From Planctomycetaceae bacterium (GTDB lineage Bacteria; Planctomycetota; Planctomycetia; Pirellulales; Pirellulaceae), in assembly GCA_024225195.1 (NCBI GenBank), contig JAAEMV010000592.1, forward strand, positions 1 through 39,791: DNA of 39,791 nt, in the 5' to 3' direction. The notes below the pieces were generated by a model, which searched no databases, had not been told where the DNA came from, and was given only the letters and a program-made list of their open reading frames with translations. How positions within the stretch are numbered: the first letter of the stretch is position 1; each line of letters starts with the position of its first letter. This document shows positions 9,218-19,000 of the stretch, in pieces. The position numbers and the translations under genes were made by a program.

Positions 9218-10519
9218 CTATTTAACGCCTTTAATCGTGACCGTTTTGACTGGGGGTAACGGGTTGGTGAACCCTGTGATGTCGGTTGTCATGTTGGGTT
9301 GTTTGCCGGCAAAGAGCGTCCCCAGGTCAAGATTGACAAAAGTTGCCTTGCCATTGTCGATGATGGAAACACCAAGTTCGGCGGGTAACTTTCCATCCAC
9401 CAGCTTTGTTTGATTTAAAATGCCGTCATAAACAATGTCTGGTAGGTTCTGCCCTGTTGCCTCGGTGAACATTTTAAACTGCTCTCCCTGAGCGTTCGAA
9501 CCGCCATTTTTAAAGGTATTGTTTTTGACTGAGATTGCTTCTGGATAAGGGTCGTACTGGGCGTCGTCGAACTGCCGCTGTGTCGTCAGAAAGCTGACAA
9601 TTAAACATCCTGCTCCGGCGTTACCATCGAAAGTGTTTCCAGTTGCTTCGACGCGATCGTTCGCCATGATCATTAATCCAGTTCCTGGCGGTACCGTCGC
9701 GACCATCGCTCCCTCTTTTGCAAAGTTTTCATGGTTGTTGGCAGTGATTGTGTTGTTGAAAACACGACAGTCGGTCCCGTTTTTGATGGTCAGGCCCGGT
9801 AATGAGAAGACCAGAATACCACCTGTATTATTTTTGCTTACGTTGTCATAGACATCGGCACCGATGCAATTTTCGATTTCAATGCCTGCGACATTCTCTT
9901 CCGTCACGCAATTTCGAACGATGACCTGTTTGGATTGCCCGACGTAGATGCCTGCGTCGGAAGCGCAGTTGGCGACGCAGTTTTCAATAAGCACGTCGTT
10001 CGAGAGTACAGGGTATAAACCGTAAGCACCATTCTCTGAAGATGGTCCGTTTGTCCACCAGGTGCGAATGCGTCGCATCGTGAGTCCGTTGCAATCCTGA
10101 AGTTTTATTGCGTCGCCAGGCGTATCTTCGATTGTTAGATCCTCAATCGTAAACCGGTCGGCTTTGACTTTGACCCCTTCGCCCCCTTTGCCATCTTTAA
10201 ATTTGGCAAAGTTAAGAATGGTTTTTTCCATTCCTTTTCCGCGGATGGTCACATCTGCAACTCCATCCAATGAGAGCGTACTATCAAACTCAAATTTACC
10301 CTCGGCGAATTCAATGACATCGCCCGGTTCGGCAAGAATAAATGCTTCTTGGGCTGTCGTTTGGGCGTCTGCACCTGGCGTGATTACGATAGTCGCAGTG
10401 CCGGGGGAATCGGTTGTTTCATTTTTTGTCGGTTTCGCCGTCGGAGGTGAAGAAGGTTTTTCACAGCCGCCGACAATTAGTGTGGCGACCAAAATGATCG
10501 CAGTTAATAGGTTTTTCAT
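9218..10519 (-). CDS. Parallel beta-helix repeat lipoprotein (TIGR03805-like, SO2931 type)
   Basis: A 433-residue exported lipoprotein with N-terminus MKNLLTAIILVATLIVGGC. The body is a right-handed beta-helix: regular short repeats such as VLIENCVANCASDAGIYVG and QVIVRNCVTEENVAGIEIEN (NosD/pectate-lyase-like coils) run from about residue 60 to 330. Such folds bind or process polymers, or act as scaffolds; no catalytic residues can be assigned by eye. The start was placed at ATG 10519 because AGGA lies at a suitable distance upstream and the preceding six codons are Lys/Arg-rich filler. The gene is between an aldehyde dehydrogenase (66-nt gap) and its usual dihaem partner, so the lipoprotein pair probably works together at a membrane. 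Confidence 0.87.
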   Translation of the reverse strand: MKNLLTAIILVATLIVGGCEKPSSPPTAKPTKNETTDSPGTATIVITPGADAQTTAQEAFILAEPGDVIEFAEGKFEFDSTLSLDGVADVTIRGKGMEKTILNFAKFKDGKGGEGVKVKADRFTIEDLTIEDTPGDAIKLQDCNGLTMRRIRTWWTNGPSSENGAYGLYPVLSNDVLIENCVANCASDAGIYVGQSKQVIVRNCVTEENVAGIEIENCIGADVYDNVSKNNTGGILVFSLPGLTIKNGTDCRVFNNTITANNHENFAKEGAMVATVPPGTGLMIMANDRVEATGNTFDGNAGAGCLIVSFLTTQRQFDDAQYDPYPEAISVKNNTFKNGGSNAQGEQFKMFTEATGQNLPDIVYDGILNQTKLVDGKLPAELGVSIIDNGKATFVNLDLGTLFAGKQPNMTTDITGFTNPLPPVKTVTIKGVK

Positions 10520-10585
10520 TTTCTTTTTCCTGAGCATTTGTTGGCACCGGATGCTGAGTGCAACTCTTGTGTTTTGCTAATCCTG

Positions 10586-12271
10586 CTAGCCACGCAGTGC
10601 GTGAAAGAACAGGCGAGGCAAGCGTGTGATAGATGGTTTTTCGTAAAGTTTCAGTAACGACCAGCCAACTTGAGTGGCTGTCTTATGAGAATGAAACCAA
10701 ACCGGTTTAGGTTGGCTGCAGAGAGGTCCGCGAAGTACAGTTTTCTCAAAGTTTTTCAAACAGAATGTATTGTGGACGTGACCAATCCCGCTTTGAGGTG
10801 TTTTCAAGTCAGAACTTGGGTGTCCTCCCCAAGGCGGTGTCATCAGTCCATAGACAACTCCTGCCCACTGGTTGACGCACACCGAGCCGTAACGCAATTT
10901 CGAAATAGCTTTTTCCAGAGCCAATGTTTCTTGGTTTTCAAATGATTTTGGCGCTGTGATTGTGGCACATAGGGTTCCAAAAAGTTTATCGTTGACGAAT
11001 TCGACAGCAGTGTTAAGGAATTCGACCGGATCGCTGCCCGGTAGCATTGTCTCGGCACACACGCAGACAAACGATTCTTCTTGGAATAGGTGCGCTGCAG
11101 ATTTGGGGTCGGTGTTTTGAATTAACGTCCAAGGAAGTGCGGGGGATGAAATCGCCATCTCGCGACCGGCATTGGCGCGTTCAAATCGTTCGCGGGCTCC
11201 GGGGTAGTAAGCGTGCCGTGGAGGAATGTTTTTTAACAGCGTTTCGACTCGAGCCAAGAAATCAGAGCGTTGCGGCCAATCGCTACTGGTCACAATCATT
11301 TTGGTGGCAACACAATTGAAGGATGCGTTGTTTACGATGGAGGCAGCAACATGTTCGGCTTGAGATTGGAGTTGGCGATTTGTGTATTTACCGGGGACAA
11401 CAATCCAAGGGGTGACATTTCCAAGTTCACTGGTAATTGGTTTGTTAACGAGGGGATCGTTATTGGCCATGCGATTGGCTCGTTCATCCGCGTTCCCCCC
11501 CCAAACAATGGCATCATGCGTATGATGCGATCCGGTAACATGGAGTGAGTTGATTTCCGGATGGCTGACGATTGCTTTTCCGACTTCATTGCCGCCGCGT
11601 AAAATTTGGAGCAATTGTTTTTCTATTAACGGGGCAAAGACTGAGGTGAATGTAGAGTAAAGATATTCGTTAACGGGATTAAGTTTTAGGAGAACGACCT
11701 CGCCATCGTGAAAGATTTTATAAAGCATGTCGGTTGCCGGGATCGCGCTGACATTCCCAGCTCCCAAAACGCCTGCAATTTTTCCATTACCCAGAGTATT
11801 TTGATCGGAGGGGAGTTCGGCAAAAAGATCGTGGTCATCGTGCTCAGGATTGAGCCAGACTTCTGCGGAAAGCCCTCGGAAAATTAATGGATCGAATAAA
11901 CTTCTCACGGGCAGGATCGGGACGCAGGTTCGGCCAATCTGGTTGCAATGGGGTGAACTCGGCAGTTGGGGTTTGCCCGCTTGCTCGACATCTTGAAATA
12001 AGCGAGAGAGCAGGCGTAGGTATCTAAGTAAGGTGGCTGGACCCGCGAGAATTTCTTCGGCAGCTGCGGGTTGCGTTAGTGAAACTTGTTTCGCATTGCA
12101 GGTCACCTCGACCCATTGTTGAGCGAAATCAGGAATATTGGCTGCACAGGCATCAATTAGCTGACGACGCTGTTTTAACGACATCGCCTTTAGGTCTTGA
12201 GCGCCTTGTTTCAGCTTTAGAATGGTGGAATCTAATTCCACTTGAGTTTCTGACGTTGCAGCCGCGTTCAA
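10586..12271 (-). CDS. Atypical aldehyde dehydrogenase family protein
   Basis: A 561-residue member of the aldehyde dehydrogenase superfamily, longer than the usual ~490. Recognisable parts are the nucleotide-binding stretch GVLGAGNVSAIPATDMLYK (about 168-187), the general-base glutamate in TSELGNVTPW (about 281) in place of the common ELGGK, and the catalytic cysteine in NNASFNCVATK (about 319). The GAGN motif and spacing resemble the CoA-acylating/acyl-reductase branch more than classic aldehyde dehydrogenases, so the direction and acceptor (NAD, CoA or acyl group) are open. A TTG start at 12271 is supported by AGGA at 12280-12283 with an 8-nt spacer. It leads the cluster with the beta-helix and dihaem lipoproteins. 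Confidence 0.85.
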   Translation of the reverse strand: MNAAATSETQVELDSTILKLKQGAQDLKAMSLKQRRQLIDACAANIPDFAQQWVEVTCNAKQVSLTQPAAAEEILAGPATLLRYLRLLSRLFQDVEQAGKPQLPSSPHCNQIGRTCVPILPVRSLFDPLIFRGLSAEVWLNPEHDDHDLFAELPSDQNTLGNGKIAGVLGAGNVSAIPATDMLYKIFHDGEVVLLKLNPVNEYLYSTFTSVFAPLIEKQLLQILRGGNEVGKAIVSHPEINSLHVTGSHHTHDAIVWGGNADERANRMANNDPLVNKPITSELGNVTPWIVVPGKYTNRQLQSQAEHVAASIVNNASFNCVATKMIVTSSDWPQRSDFLARVETLLKNIPPRHAYYPGARERFERANAGREMAISSPALPWTLIQNTDPKSAAHLFQEESFVCVCAETMLPGSDPVEFLNTAVEFVNDKLFGTLCATITAPKSFENQETLALEKAISKLRYGSVCVNQWAGVVYGLMTPPWGGHPSSDLKTPQSGIGHVHNTFCLKNFEKTVLRGPLCSQPKPVWFHSHKTATQVGWSLLKLYEKPSITRLPRLFFHALRG

Positions 12272-12367
12272 TTCGATCGTCCTGTGTTATTGAAGGCAAT
12301 TCGCAATGTAGAGAACCAACGGAGGCGAAGCAACGCCTAGGAGAACTCTCTGTGTTTGATTCACTCG

Positions 12368-12403
12368 GTTGGCCGTCAAATCTTAATCGATTCAACGGCC
12401 AAC
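12368..12403. terminator. Hairpin downstream of the minus-strand DUF1559 gene
   Basis: A perfect 9-bp inverted repeat, GTTGGCCGT (12368-12376) with ACGGCCAAC (12395-12403) and an 18-nt loop, lies about 64 nt past the DUF1559 stop and before the aldehyde dehydrogenase start. No U-run follows on either strand. It may be an mRNA 3'-end structure or a processing site rather than a classic terminator. Confidence 0.35.
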
Positions 12404-12466
12404 TTAGGTGAATTCTAATAACAACGTTGTTGGATTTCACTTGGCGGTAAACGCCAAACTGAAAAA

Positions 12467-13498
12467 TTACTCCAACTCAAATACTTCTCGGCCCTGAATA
12501 GTAGAAATGGCCTGGTAGACTTCAATCGAAGGGTTCGCGAGAAACTGAACCGAACCGTCACCGAGGGCAAAGTTTGAACCTCCAGGATGGTTACTTCGGA
12601 AGTTGCTTGTCGAATCATTATCGTTAGCGGTACCGCCAGCAGTACCTGCGAAACTAGAATCATCAATCAAAGATTCGGTAACTGGATTTTTGTTTAGGTA
12701 ATCAGCCGTGGACGCGAAAATACTGGTTCGCGGTGAAAGGCCTTGAGACTGAAAGATCGTGCTGTTCGGTTGGGGAACAAGCCAAGGTTGCATCGCAGCA
12801 ACTTCTCCGCCGAATGCATCCATTGCCGGTGGACCCTCACTGCCTTGTCCAACGGAAACTTTCCAGTCTTTTCCTGTCGCTCCCTCTCCGATGCCGATCG
12901 TGTTACTCGAGCCATCGGTGATGTCGCTGAATTTAACTTTCATACCGATGTCAAACATCCCTTTTCCTTGGAGCGAATACGGTTGGTTACACCATTTGTA
13001 ACCTGATCCACGAGAAAGGACGTATGTGGTGACACCGTAGGTGTCGCCGATCGGAAGTCCCAGTGCTTGGGCAAGGTAACCAAATTCAGGATCTTTGACC
13101 GGACTGTCACCAACATTCGATGGGCAGAAAAATGAATTAACAGGTGTGCTCGCGACCTGAGCAGTTTGCTGTTCCCAAGGACGTGTGAAATCGATCAGGT
13201 TCTGCAGGTTTTCTTGTTCGATAAATGGCAGTGTTGAAGCGAACGCACTCATGTAGAGGTTAGTGTTGGGAAGCATGGTTCCGAATTCAGCTTCGGCACC
13301 CATGGGAAAGTACTTGTAAGCACTTTCGTAGTTATGCATCGCGAGCATAACGTTTTTAAGATTGTTCGCGCATGAAATGCGGCGGGCGGCTTCTCTGACT
13401 TGTTGAACCGCTGGTAGCAGCATCCCGATTAAAATTCCAATAATCGCGATGACAACTAACAACTCAACGAGTGTAAAACCTCTTTTGGTTTTTCTCAC
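12467..13498 (-). CDS. DUF1559 family protein with prepilin-type N-terminus
   Basis: A 343-residue planctomycete-type pseudopilin. The short basic leader MRKTKRG is followed by FTLVELLVVIAIIGILIGML, with the +5 glutamate and hydrophobic helix of type IV prepilins; cleavage is expected after the glycine. The family signature LLPAVQQVREAARR follows. The C-terminal part has the H-x-GG...DGSVQFL motif usual for DUF1559. Known family facts: very large paralogue families in planctomycetes, function not established. The GTG start at 13498 is set by AGGAG at 13506-13510 with a 7-nt spacer. A second DUF1559 gene is divergent to the right. Confidence 0.95.
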   Translation of the reverse strand: MRKTKRGFTLVELLVVIAIIGILIGMLLPAVQQVREAARRISCANNLKNVMLAMHNYESAYKYFPMGAEAEFGTMLPNTNLYMSAFASTLPFIEQENLQNLIDFTRPWEQQTAQVASTPVNSFFCPSNVGDSPVKDPEFGYLAQALGLPIGDTYGVTTYVLSRGSGYKWCNQPYSLQGKGMFDIGMKVKFSDITDGSSNTIGIGEGATGKDWKVSVGQGSEGPPAMDAFGGEVAAMQPWLVPQPNSTIFQSQGLSPRTSIFASTADYLNKNPVTESLIDDSSFAGTAGGTANDNDSTSNFRSNHPGGSNFALGDGSVQFLANPSIEVYQAISTIQGREVFELE

Positions 13499-14187
13499 CT
13501 TGCTTCTCCTTTTCTGAGATCGAGCGTCGTGCTGCCAGGCATGAACAGTTGGCAGCGAGGGATGGAAGTAAAAATAATTAAGGAATCGTCACATTTGAAA
13601 AAGATTCTTTGAGATGAATCTAATCTAATTTAGCAGCGAGGCTATCGGAATTCCGCAACGAGGATATTTATATCAACAATGGCGATCTTTAAGGGTTGGA
13701 TTGCGTCCCTTGATGGTGTTTTGGATTGTTTAGCGGCAGCCAATTGGTTTTTTGTCTGATTACGTTCTTTTTGGGGGGGCTAAAAACAAGACATCCCTGT
13801 TGGAGGGGGCTCGGGCTGGGTGATCCGAGGTGAGGTTGAGCGTTTGGGGACGTGCGGGGGCAAAACGAGAGGACGTTTTTAAGGCACTAATGGAGCTCAA
13901 GAATGTGGCTTGCTGTGTAAGACGCTATACTTCAGTTCTGAAGCAAAATCATCGTAGTCGTGAATGAGTCGAGGCAATTTGACGGCGACGAGAGACGCCA
14001 TTTTTGCTCGCTAAAAGAGTGGTGGTGTTTAGAGCGGTGCCTAAACGTGATGATAAAATACGGTTTGTTTTTTGGGGAAGGAATGTAATAATTCCTTCCG
14101 CAGCCAAATCGGACTTCATTGCCCATACTCAACATTTTGTCTCAACATTTTATCTGATCACAATTGTGGCGAGTTACTGAATTTTAT
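13499..14187. other. Gene-free region between divergent DUF1559 genes
   Basis: About 690 bases without a convincing gene; a 67-codon minus-strand frame at 13932-14135 has no family-like features. The middle (about 13770-13870) is rich in G-runs on the plus strand, including a run of seven Gs. Two 13-bp tandem units lie close to the rightward gene. Promoters of both flanking genes should be here, but I cannot identify them with confidence. A small RNA is possible but not supported. Confidence 0.5.
14128..14153 (+). repeat. Two tandem 13-bp units upstream of the second DUF1559 gene
   Basis: CTCAACATTTTGT (14128-14140) is followed directly by CTCAACATTTTAT (14141-14153), with one mismatch. They end 34 nt before the ATG at 14188. 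A direct repeat in this position could be a regulator binding site or a replication-slippage product. Confidence 0.6.
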
Positions 14188-15213
14188 ATGCAAATCGTAA
14201 GCTATCCCAAACGCGGTTTTACGCTCGTTGAATTACTGGTTGTGATCGCGATTATCGGCATTCTAATTGGGATGTTGCTGCCAGCGGTTCAAATGGTGCG
14301 GGAAGCTGCTCGTCGAACCGCATGCCTCAACAATGTTCGTCAGGTTGTTCTCGCCGCTCACAACTTTGAGTCAGCTTTTCAGCACTTTCCACCAAGTTTT
14401 GAAATAGAGTCCGGTAGTGTGTTGTCTGGAAATAACGGGTCTTGGTCGGTTCACGGAAGATTGCTACCTTTTTGCGAGCAAAGCAATTCGTACAAGGCTG
14501 TTGATCTCAATATCGCTTGGGACGCCCAGCTCGATACCGGTGTGCCAATGCTGAGAATTCCGATGTATCAATGCGCAAGCGAAGTCAACGACCGCGTCAG
14601 GACTGATTCCTCGGGTAACCCGAAAGTTTACCCACAAAATTATGGATTTAATTTCGGCACGTGGTTGGTTTACGATCCCGTCAATGGGCGGCGAGGTGAT
14701 GGAGTGTTTTATGTCAATAGTAAGACTCGTTTCGGCGGGGTTACAGATGGCGCGAGCCAGACGCTTTGCATTGCCGAGGTAAAAGCCTACACCCCATACA
14801 TTCGAAATACCCAAGACCCTGGTCCTGAACCGCCGGATTCTTCGGATGCTTTTTCCGGATTCACCGGACAGTTGAAGCTAGGAATTGGCTTGCAGAGCAA
14901 TACGGGGCACACGGAGTGGTGCGATGGCAGAGTGCATCACTCTGGTTTTACGACTGCATTCACACCCAATACAAAAGTGCCTTATCAGCATCAAGGCAGA
15001 ACCTACGACATTGATTTTAATTCAGTGCAAGAGGGGAAACGCAGCGATCAAGCGAGCTATGCGGCTGTCACCTCGCGGAGTTATCACTCGGGTGGCCTGG
15101 TCAATGTTGGACTAATGGACGGTGCGACTCGTACCGTCTCAGACAAAATTGAATTAGGGGTCTGGCGAAGCCTTGGCACCGTCAGCGGAGGTGAGATTGT
15201 CGGTGAGTTCTAG
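14188..15213 (+). CDS. DUF1559 family protein with prepilin-type N-terminus
   Basis: A 341-residue paralogue of the DUF1559 protein on the other strand. The leader MQIVSYPKRG precedes FTLVELLVVIAIIGILIGML and then LLPAVQMVREAARR, so it should enter the type IV pilin-like export and processing route. The C-terminal half has the family's YHSGG...LMDGATRTVSD motif. ATG 14188 was preferred over an upstream in-frame TTG at 14164 because the leader then has the usual short basic form; neither has a clear ribosome site. The N-terminal helix is nearly identical to the paralogue's while the rest diverges strongly, which is usual for this family. Confidence 0.94.
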   Translation: MQIVSYPKRGFTLVELLVVIAIIGILIGMLLPAVQMVREAARRTACLNNVRQVVLAAHNFESAFQHFPPSFEIESGSVLSGNNGSWSVHGRLLPFCEQSNSYKAVDLNIAWDAQLDTGVPMLRIPMYQCASEVNDRVRTDSSGNPKVYPQNYGFNFGTWLVYDPVNGRRGDGVFYVNSKTRFGGVTDGASQTLCIAEVKAYTPYIRNTQDPGPEPPDSSDAFSGFTGQLKLGIGLQSNTGHTEWCDGRVHHSGFTTAFTPNTKVPYQHQGRTYDIDFNSVQEGKRSDQASYAAVTSRSYHSGGLVNVGLMDGATRTVSDKIELGVWRSLGTVSGGEIVGEF

Positions 15214-15376
15214 TTCTAAAGTACAACAATCTTCCGCCGCCTAAATTTAAGGATTTCTGCGGGTAATTTGGGGTTTTGATGCCCTTTCACGAAAACCCGT
15301 AAATTGCTATCATTGGAGCCTCGCAGTTGACGATCAGATGTTTTTTTTGGTCGAGTCCATGCGATATAAGAAATTC

Positions 15377-15465
15377 GGACGGATGGCTGAGTCTGGTCGA
15401 AGGCACCGGTTTTGAAAACCGGCGACGTGGTAACGCGTCCGGGGGTTCGAATCCCTCTCCGTCCG
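15377..15465 (+). tRNA. tRNA-Ser (anticodon TGA)
   Basis: A class II tRNA of 89 nt. The acceptor stem GGACGGA (15377-15383) pairs with TCCGTCC (15458-15464), with G as discriminator. The anticodon stem CCGGT/ACCGG encloses the loop TTTGAAA, giving anticodon TGA, which reads UCA and related serine codons. A long variable arm and the T-loop GTTCGAATC follow. CCA is not encoded. A T-rich tract (CTTTTTC) directly follows and may end transcription. Confidence 0.97.
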
Positions 15466-16090
15466 CTTTTTCTTTCAATTGGTAAGTGCATTAAACTTGC
15501 CACGCTAACTGCCGCCTCAGTATCGGCCTCTCTCAAACGCAATTGTTCTTCTGCTTGGTGAACCAGTCTGCCGAACGATTGTCCCTCGGTTTTGGTTCGG
15601 TGAGCCAATGATTGAGTGTTTTTTTTAACAGTCTCGGGACTGCGTAGGCGGCCTGTGTGCTAACTCCGTGTGCTCCTAGGTCGTGTCCGCTCATGATGTG
15701 TGCTTTTTGATTCAAACTTTTGATTCAACTAATTGCCCGTTGCTTAATTATTCAAAAGAAAACCTTGGATTCGATTTGTTGGCAGTAAAGCAAAACATTC
15801 AAAGTTTTGTTGTTCAGGAGTGGCCGTTTGGCTGCGGGTTTAAAAATATGGCGTGGGTCGCAAAGAGGTGTTAAAGTAAACTGTTGATAGAAGTCGGCAA
15901 TCGTTGGATACTGATCGCTGGCCACTCTTTAGTTTTCGTCCATTTTGTTTTCGTCAATTTAGTTTTGCTGATGGGAGATTCCCATCGTAGAACTGAGGTG
16001 CGAGAGCGCCCTTTCATCTGGGTTGTCCACTGGTCATTGTGTAATCACCAGTTTATTCAGAAAAATAGATCTCAACGTTTGCCAGGAATT
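15466..16090. other. Gene-free stretch between tRNA-Ser and the PVC dehydrogenase
   Basis: About 625 bases with no convincing gene. Several in-frame codons upstream of 16091 are open back to 15884, but the encoded stretch precedes a normal signal peptide and is not family-like. It contains TTGCCACGCTAAC at 15497-15509, which recurs in the intergenic palindrome near 19650. The promoter of the downstream gene is expected here but was not identified. Confidence 0.5.
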
Positions 16091-19000
16091 ATGACTTATT
16101 CTTCAAAATCAATACTGAGAACCAACCTATTGCGTTTTCTTGTTTTCATTTTGCCAGCGGTGTTTGTAACAGCGACCGTTCACAGCGACGAAAAATTTGA
16201 ATTCAAGAAAAATGATATTGTCGCGGTTTACGGCAACGGTTTAGCGGATCGAATGCAGCATGACCCTTGGGTCGAGACCGTGCTTCAGAGTCAGCTAAAG
16301 GGGAAGAACGTCAGTTTCCGAAATATGAGTTTTTCGGGTGACATGGTCAATCAAAAACCTCGGAGTAAGGGGTTCACTAACGACGAGGAATACTTGCAGC
16401 TTGTCGGGCCTGACGTCGTCTTTGTTTTTTACGGTTACAACGAGTCGTTCGCAGGTTCGGAGGGCGCTGAGGCTTACCAAAAGGAACTTGTTAAGTTTGT
16501 TAATCGATATAAGAAACTTCGAAAGGCAGCAGGCAAGAGTGTCCGGTTTGTTTTGTTCAGTCCGATTGCTGCTCAGAACACAGGGGATCCACTCCTCTCG
16601 GATGGCGTAGCCCTAAACAAAAACTTGGCGGCGTACACCGAAGCCACTCAGAAAGCTGCGAGCGAAACAGAGGCGACGTTTGTCGATTTGTACACTCCAA
16701 CAAAACGATTGTTTCAAACAAGTGTAAAGCGATACACGCTCAATGGGATACACCTCAACGCGTTGGGTTACAAGAAACTTGCAGGCATTGTTTCGGAGGC
16801 GTTGCTAGGTAAGAGTATGCCGGCAGAGGATTCTTTAGGGAGTCTTTACGCAACGGTCAAAGACAAAAACTGGCACTGGCATAACCGCTATCGGGCTACC
16901 GATGGAAATGATGTTTGGGGTGGTCGTTCGACGTTGACGTTTGTGGACGGTCAAAGCAACGCTGATGTTTTGAAGCACGAACTCGTGATGCTTGATGTGA
17001 TGACTGCCAACCGAGACAAAGTAATTTGGGCTGCTGCAAACGGTAAAAAATTGGTTGCAGATGACAGCAACGTTCCTCCGCCGGTAAAAGTCATTTCTAA
17101 TGTGGGAGGCGGAAGTAAGAGTTCTAGCGCTGAAAAGGAGGGAACTCTCGCTTACCTAAGTCCTGAGGAGAGCCTTGCCAAGATTAAGGTGCCAGAGGGC
17201 TTTGAGTTAAATGTATTCGCCTCGGAGGAAATGTTCCCCGATTTGGCCAACCCCGTGCAAATGCAGGTTGATACCAAGGGGCGGCTTTGGGTGGCAAGTT
17301 GGAATACTTATCCCAAGTGGGAACCGCTTAAGGAGATGAATGACAGCCTCATGATTCTTGAGGACACTGATAACGATGGTGTTGCGGATAAAAGAAAGAT
17401 ATTTGCTCACGTCCACAATCCGCTTGGTTTCGAATTTTGGGGAGGCGGAGTGTTGGTCACTTCCGGTCCCGACTTGTTGTTTTTGAAAGACACCGATGGC
17501 GATGACAAAGCCGACGTGCGGTTTCCAATTCTTCAGGGGCTTGGCACGTCAGATACGCACCACGCGGCAAACAATCTAATCATGGGGCCCGACGGCGGTA
17601 TTTACTGGCAGAGCGGGATTTTCCTTGTTCACAACCATGAAACGCCATGGAAACGGAACATGACGACGGGCGGTTCGGGAATGTATCGCTTCGACCCGCG
17701 GACGTTCTCAATTACCCCTCACGCGGCGAATTCACCCAACCCTCACGGTACTAGTTTTGATTACTGGGGTTACTGTTACGCTAATGACGGAACCGGCGGA
17801 CGTTCTTATCAAGTCCGTCCGGAGGGTAACGGATTTAAGATGCATCCATTGTTGGTCAAGGAATTTCGTCCTGTGGCCGCGGATGAGATTTTATCCTCGG
17901 AGCATTTTCCCGATGAGATGCAGAATGATTTTCTGATTTGTAACTGCATTGGTTTTCTTGGCGTCAAGCAATATGTGCTTGATCGCGAGGGCAACGGCCG
18001 GAATCGAAAGTTTGGCGACGTTTGGGGTACTCCCGGTGTTGAGTTACTCAATAGTGAAGATCGAAATTTCCGTCCAACGGATGCCATTATTGGTTCTGAT
18101 GGAGCGTTGTATGTGTCGGATTGGCAAAACGCAATCATTGGTCACATGCAGCATAATATTCGCGATCCAAATCGCGATCATTTGCATGGTCGAATTTTCC
18201 GTTTGACCGTGAAAGACCGCCCTTTGCAAAAGCCTGTTAAAATTCATGGACAGCCGATTGAAGCTCTGTTGGAAAACCTCACACATAAAGTCGATGGTGT
18301 GCGGCAGCGGACGCGAGTCGAGTTAAGTGCTCGCGACGGAGATGCGGTAATCTCGGCAACTCAAAAATGGATGAGGGATTTTGATCCGAATGATGAAACC
18401 GAATCGCACCATCTTTTAGAAGCACTTTGGTTGCATCAGCAGCATCACGTGCGGGATGACAGACTTTTGGAATCTTTACTGAGCTCAAAGGTTGGGCATG
18501 CGGCAATGGCAGCCAAAACCGTCAAGCATTTTTGGGACAACGTGGACGTCAAAGGGGCGACTAAGTTCGCTGCTCCTGCCGCATCTCATGTTGTGAAATA
18601 TACACCCCCTAAACACCTCAAGGCTGCCGATAAGAAAGTTTATAAGCTGGGATCTGAGATCTATCAGCGAGAATCACATTGTGCGACTTGCCATCTAAAC
18701 GATGGAAAAGGCAACTCGAACGTTTATCCACCGCTTGTTGGCAGTCCTTGGGTTCTCGGAGACGAGGATCGCTTAATCAAGATGACATTGCATGGTTTGT
18801 GGGGGAAAATGAAAGTTAACGGGAAGACTTACGATCCGGCTCGCGGCGTACCTCCCATGACTGCATTTCGCTCAATTCTCAAAGACGAAGAACTTGCTGC
18901 GGTACTTACGTTTGTGCGAAATACCTGGGGCAATCAAGGTTCTAAAATCAAGCCCGAAGACGTGCGACGAGTTCGAGAAGCCACGGAGAAACGAACGACG

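Noticed and set aside
13932-14135. 67-codon minus-strand frame in the DUF1559 intergenic region
   Set aside because: It has no ribosome site, no recognisable motif and an unusual composition; too weak to call.
15533-15874. Short frames on both strands after the tRNA
   Set aside because: They have no motif, no ribosome site and no neighbours that suggest function.
15884-16090. N-terminal extension of the PVC dehydrogenase from a non-ATG start
   Set aside because: A normal signal peptide begins at ATG 16091; the 69 preceding residues would place a second hydrophobic stretch before it and look non-coding.
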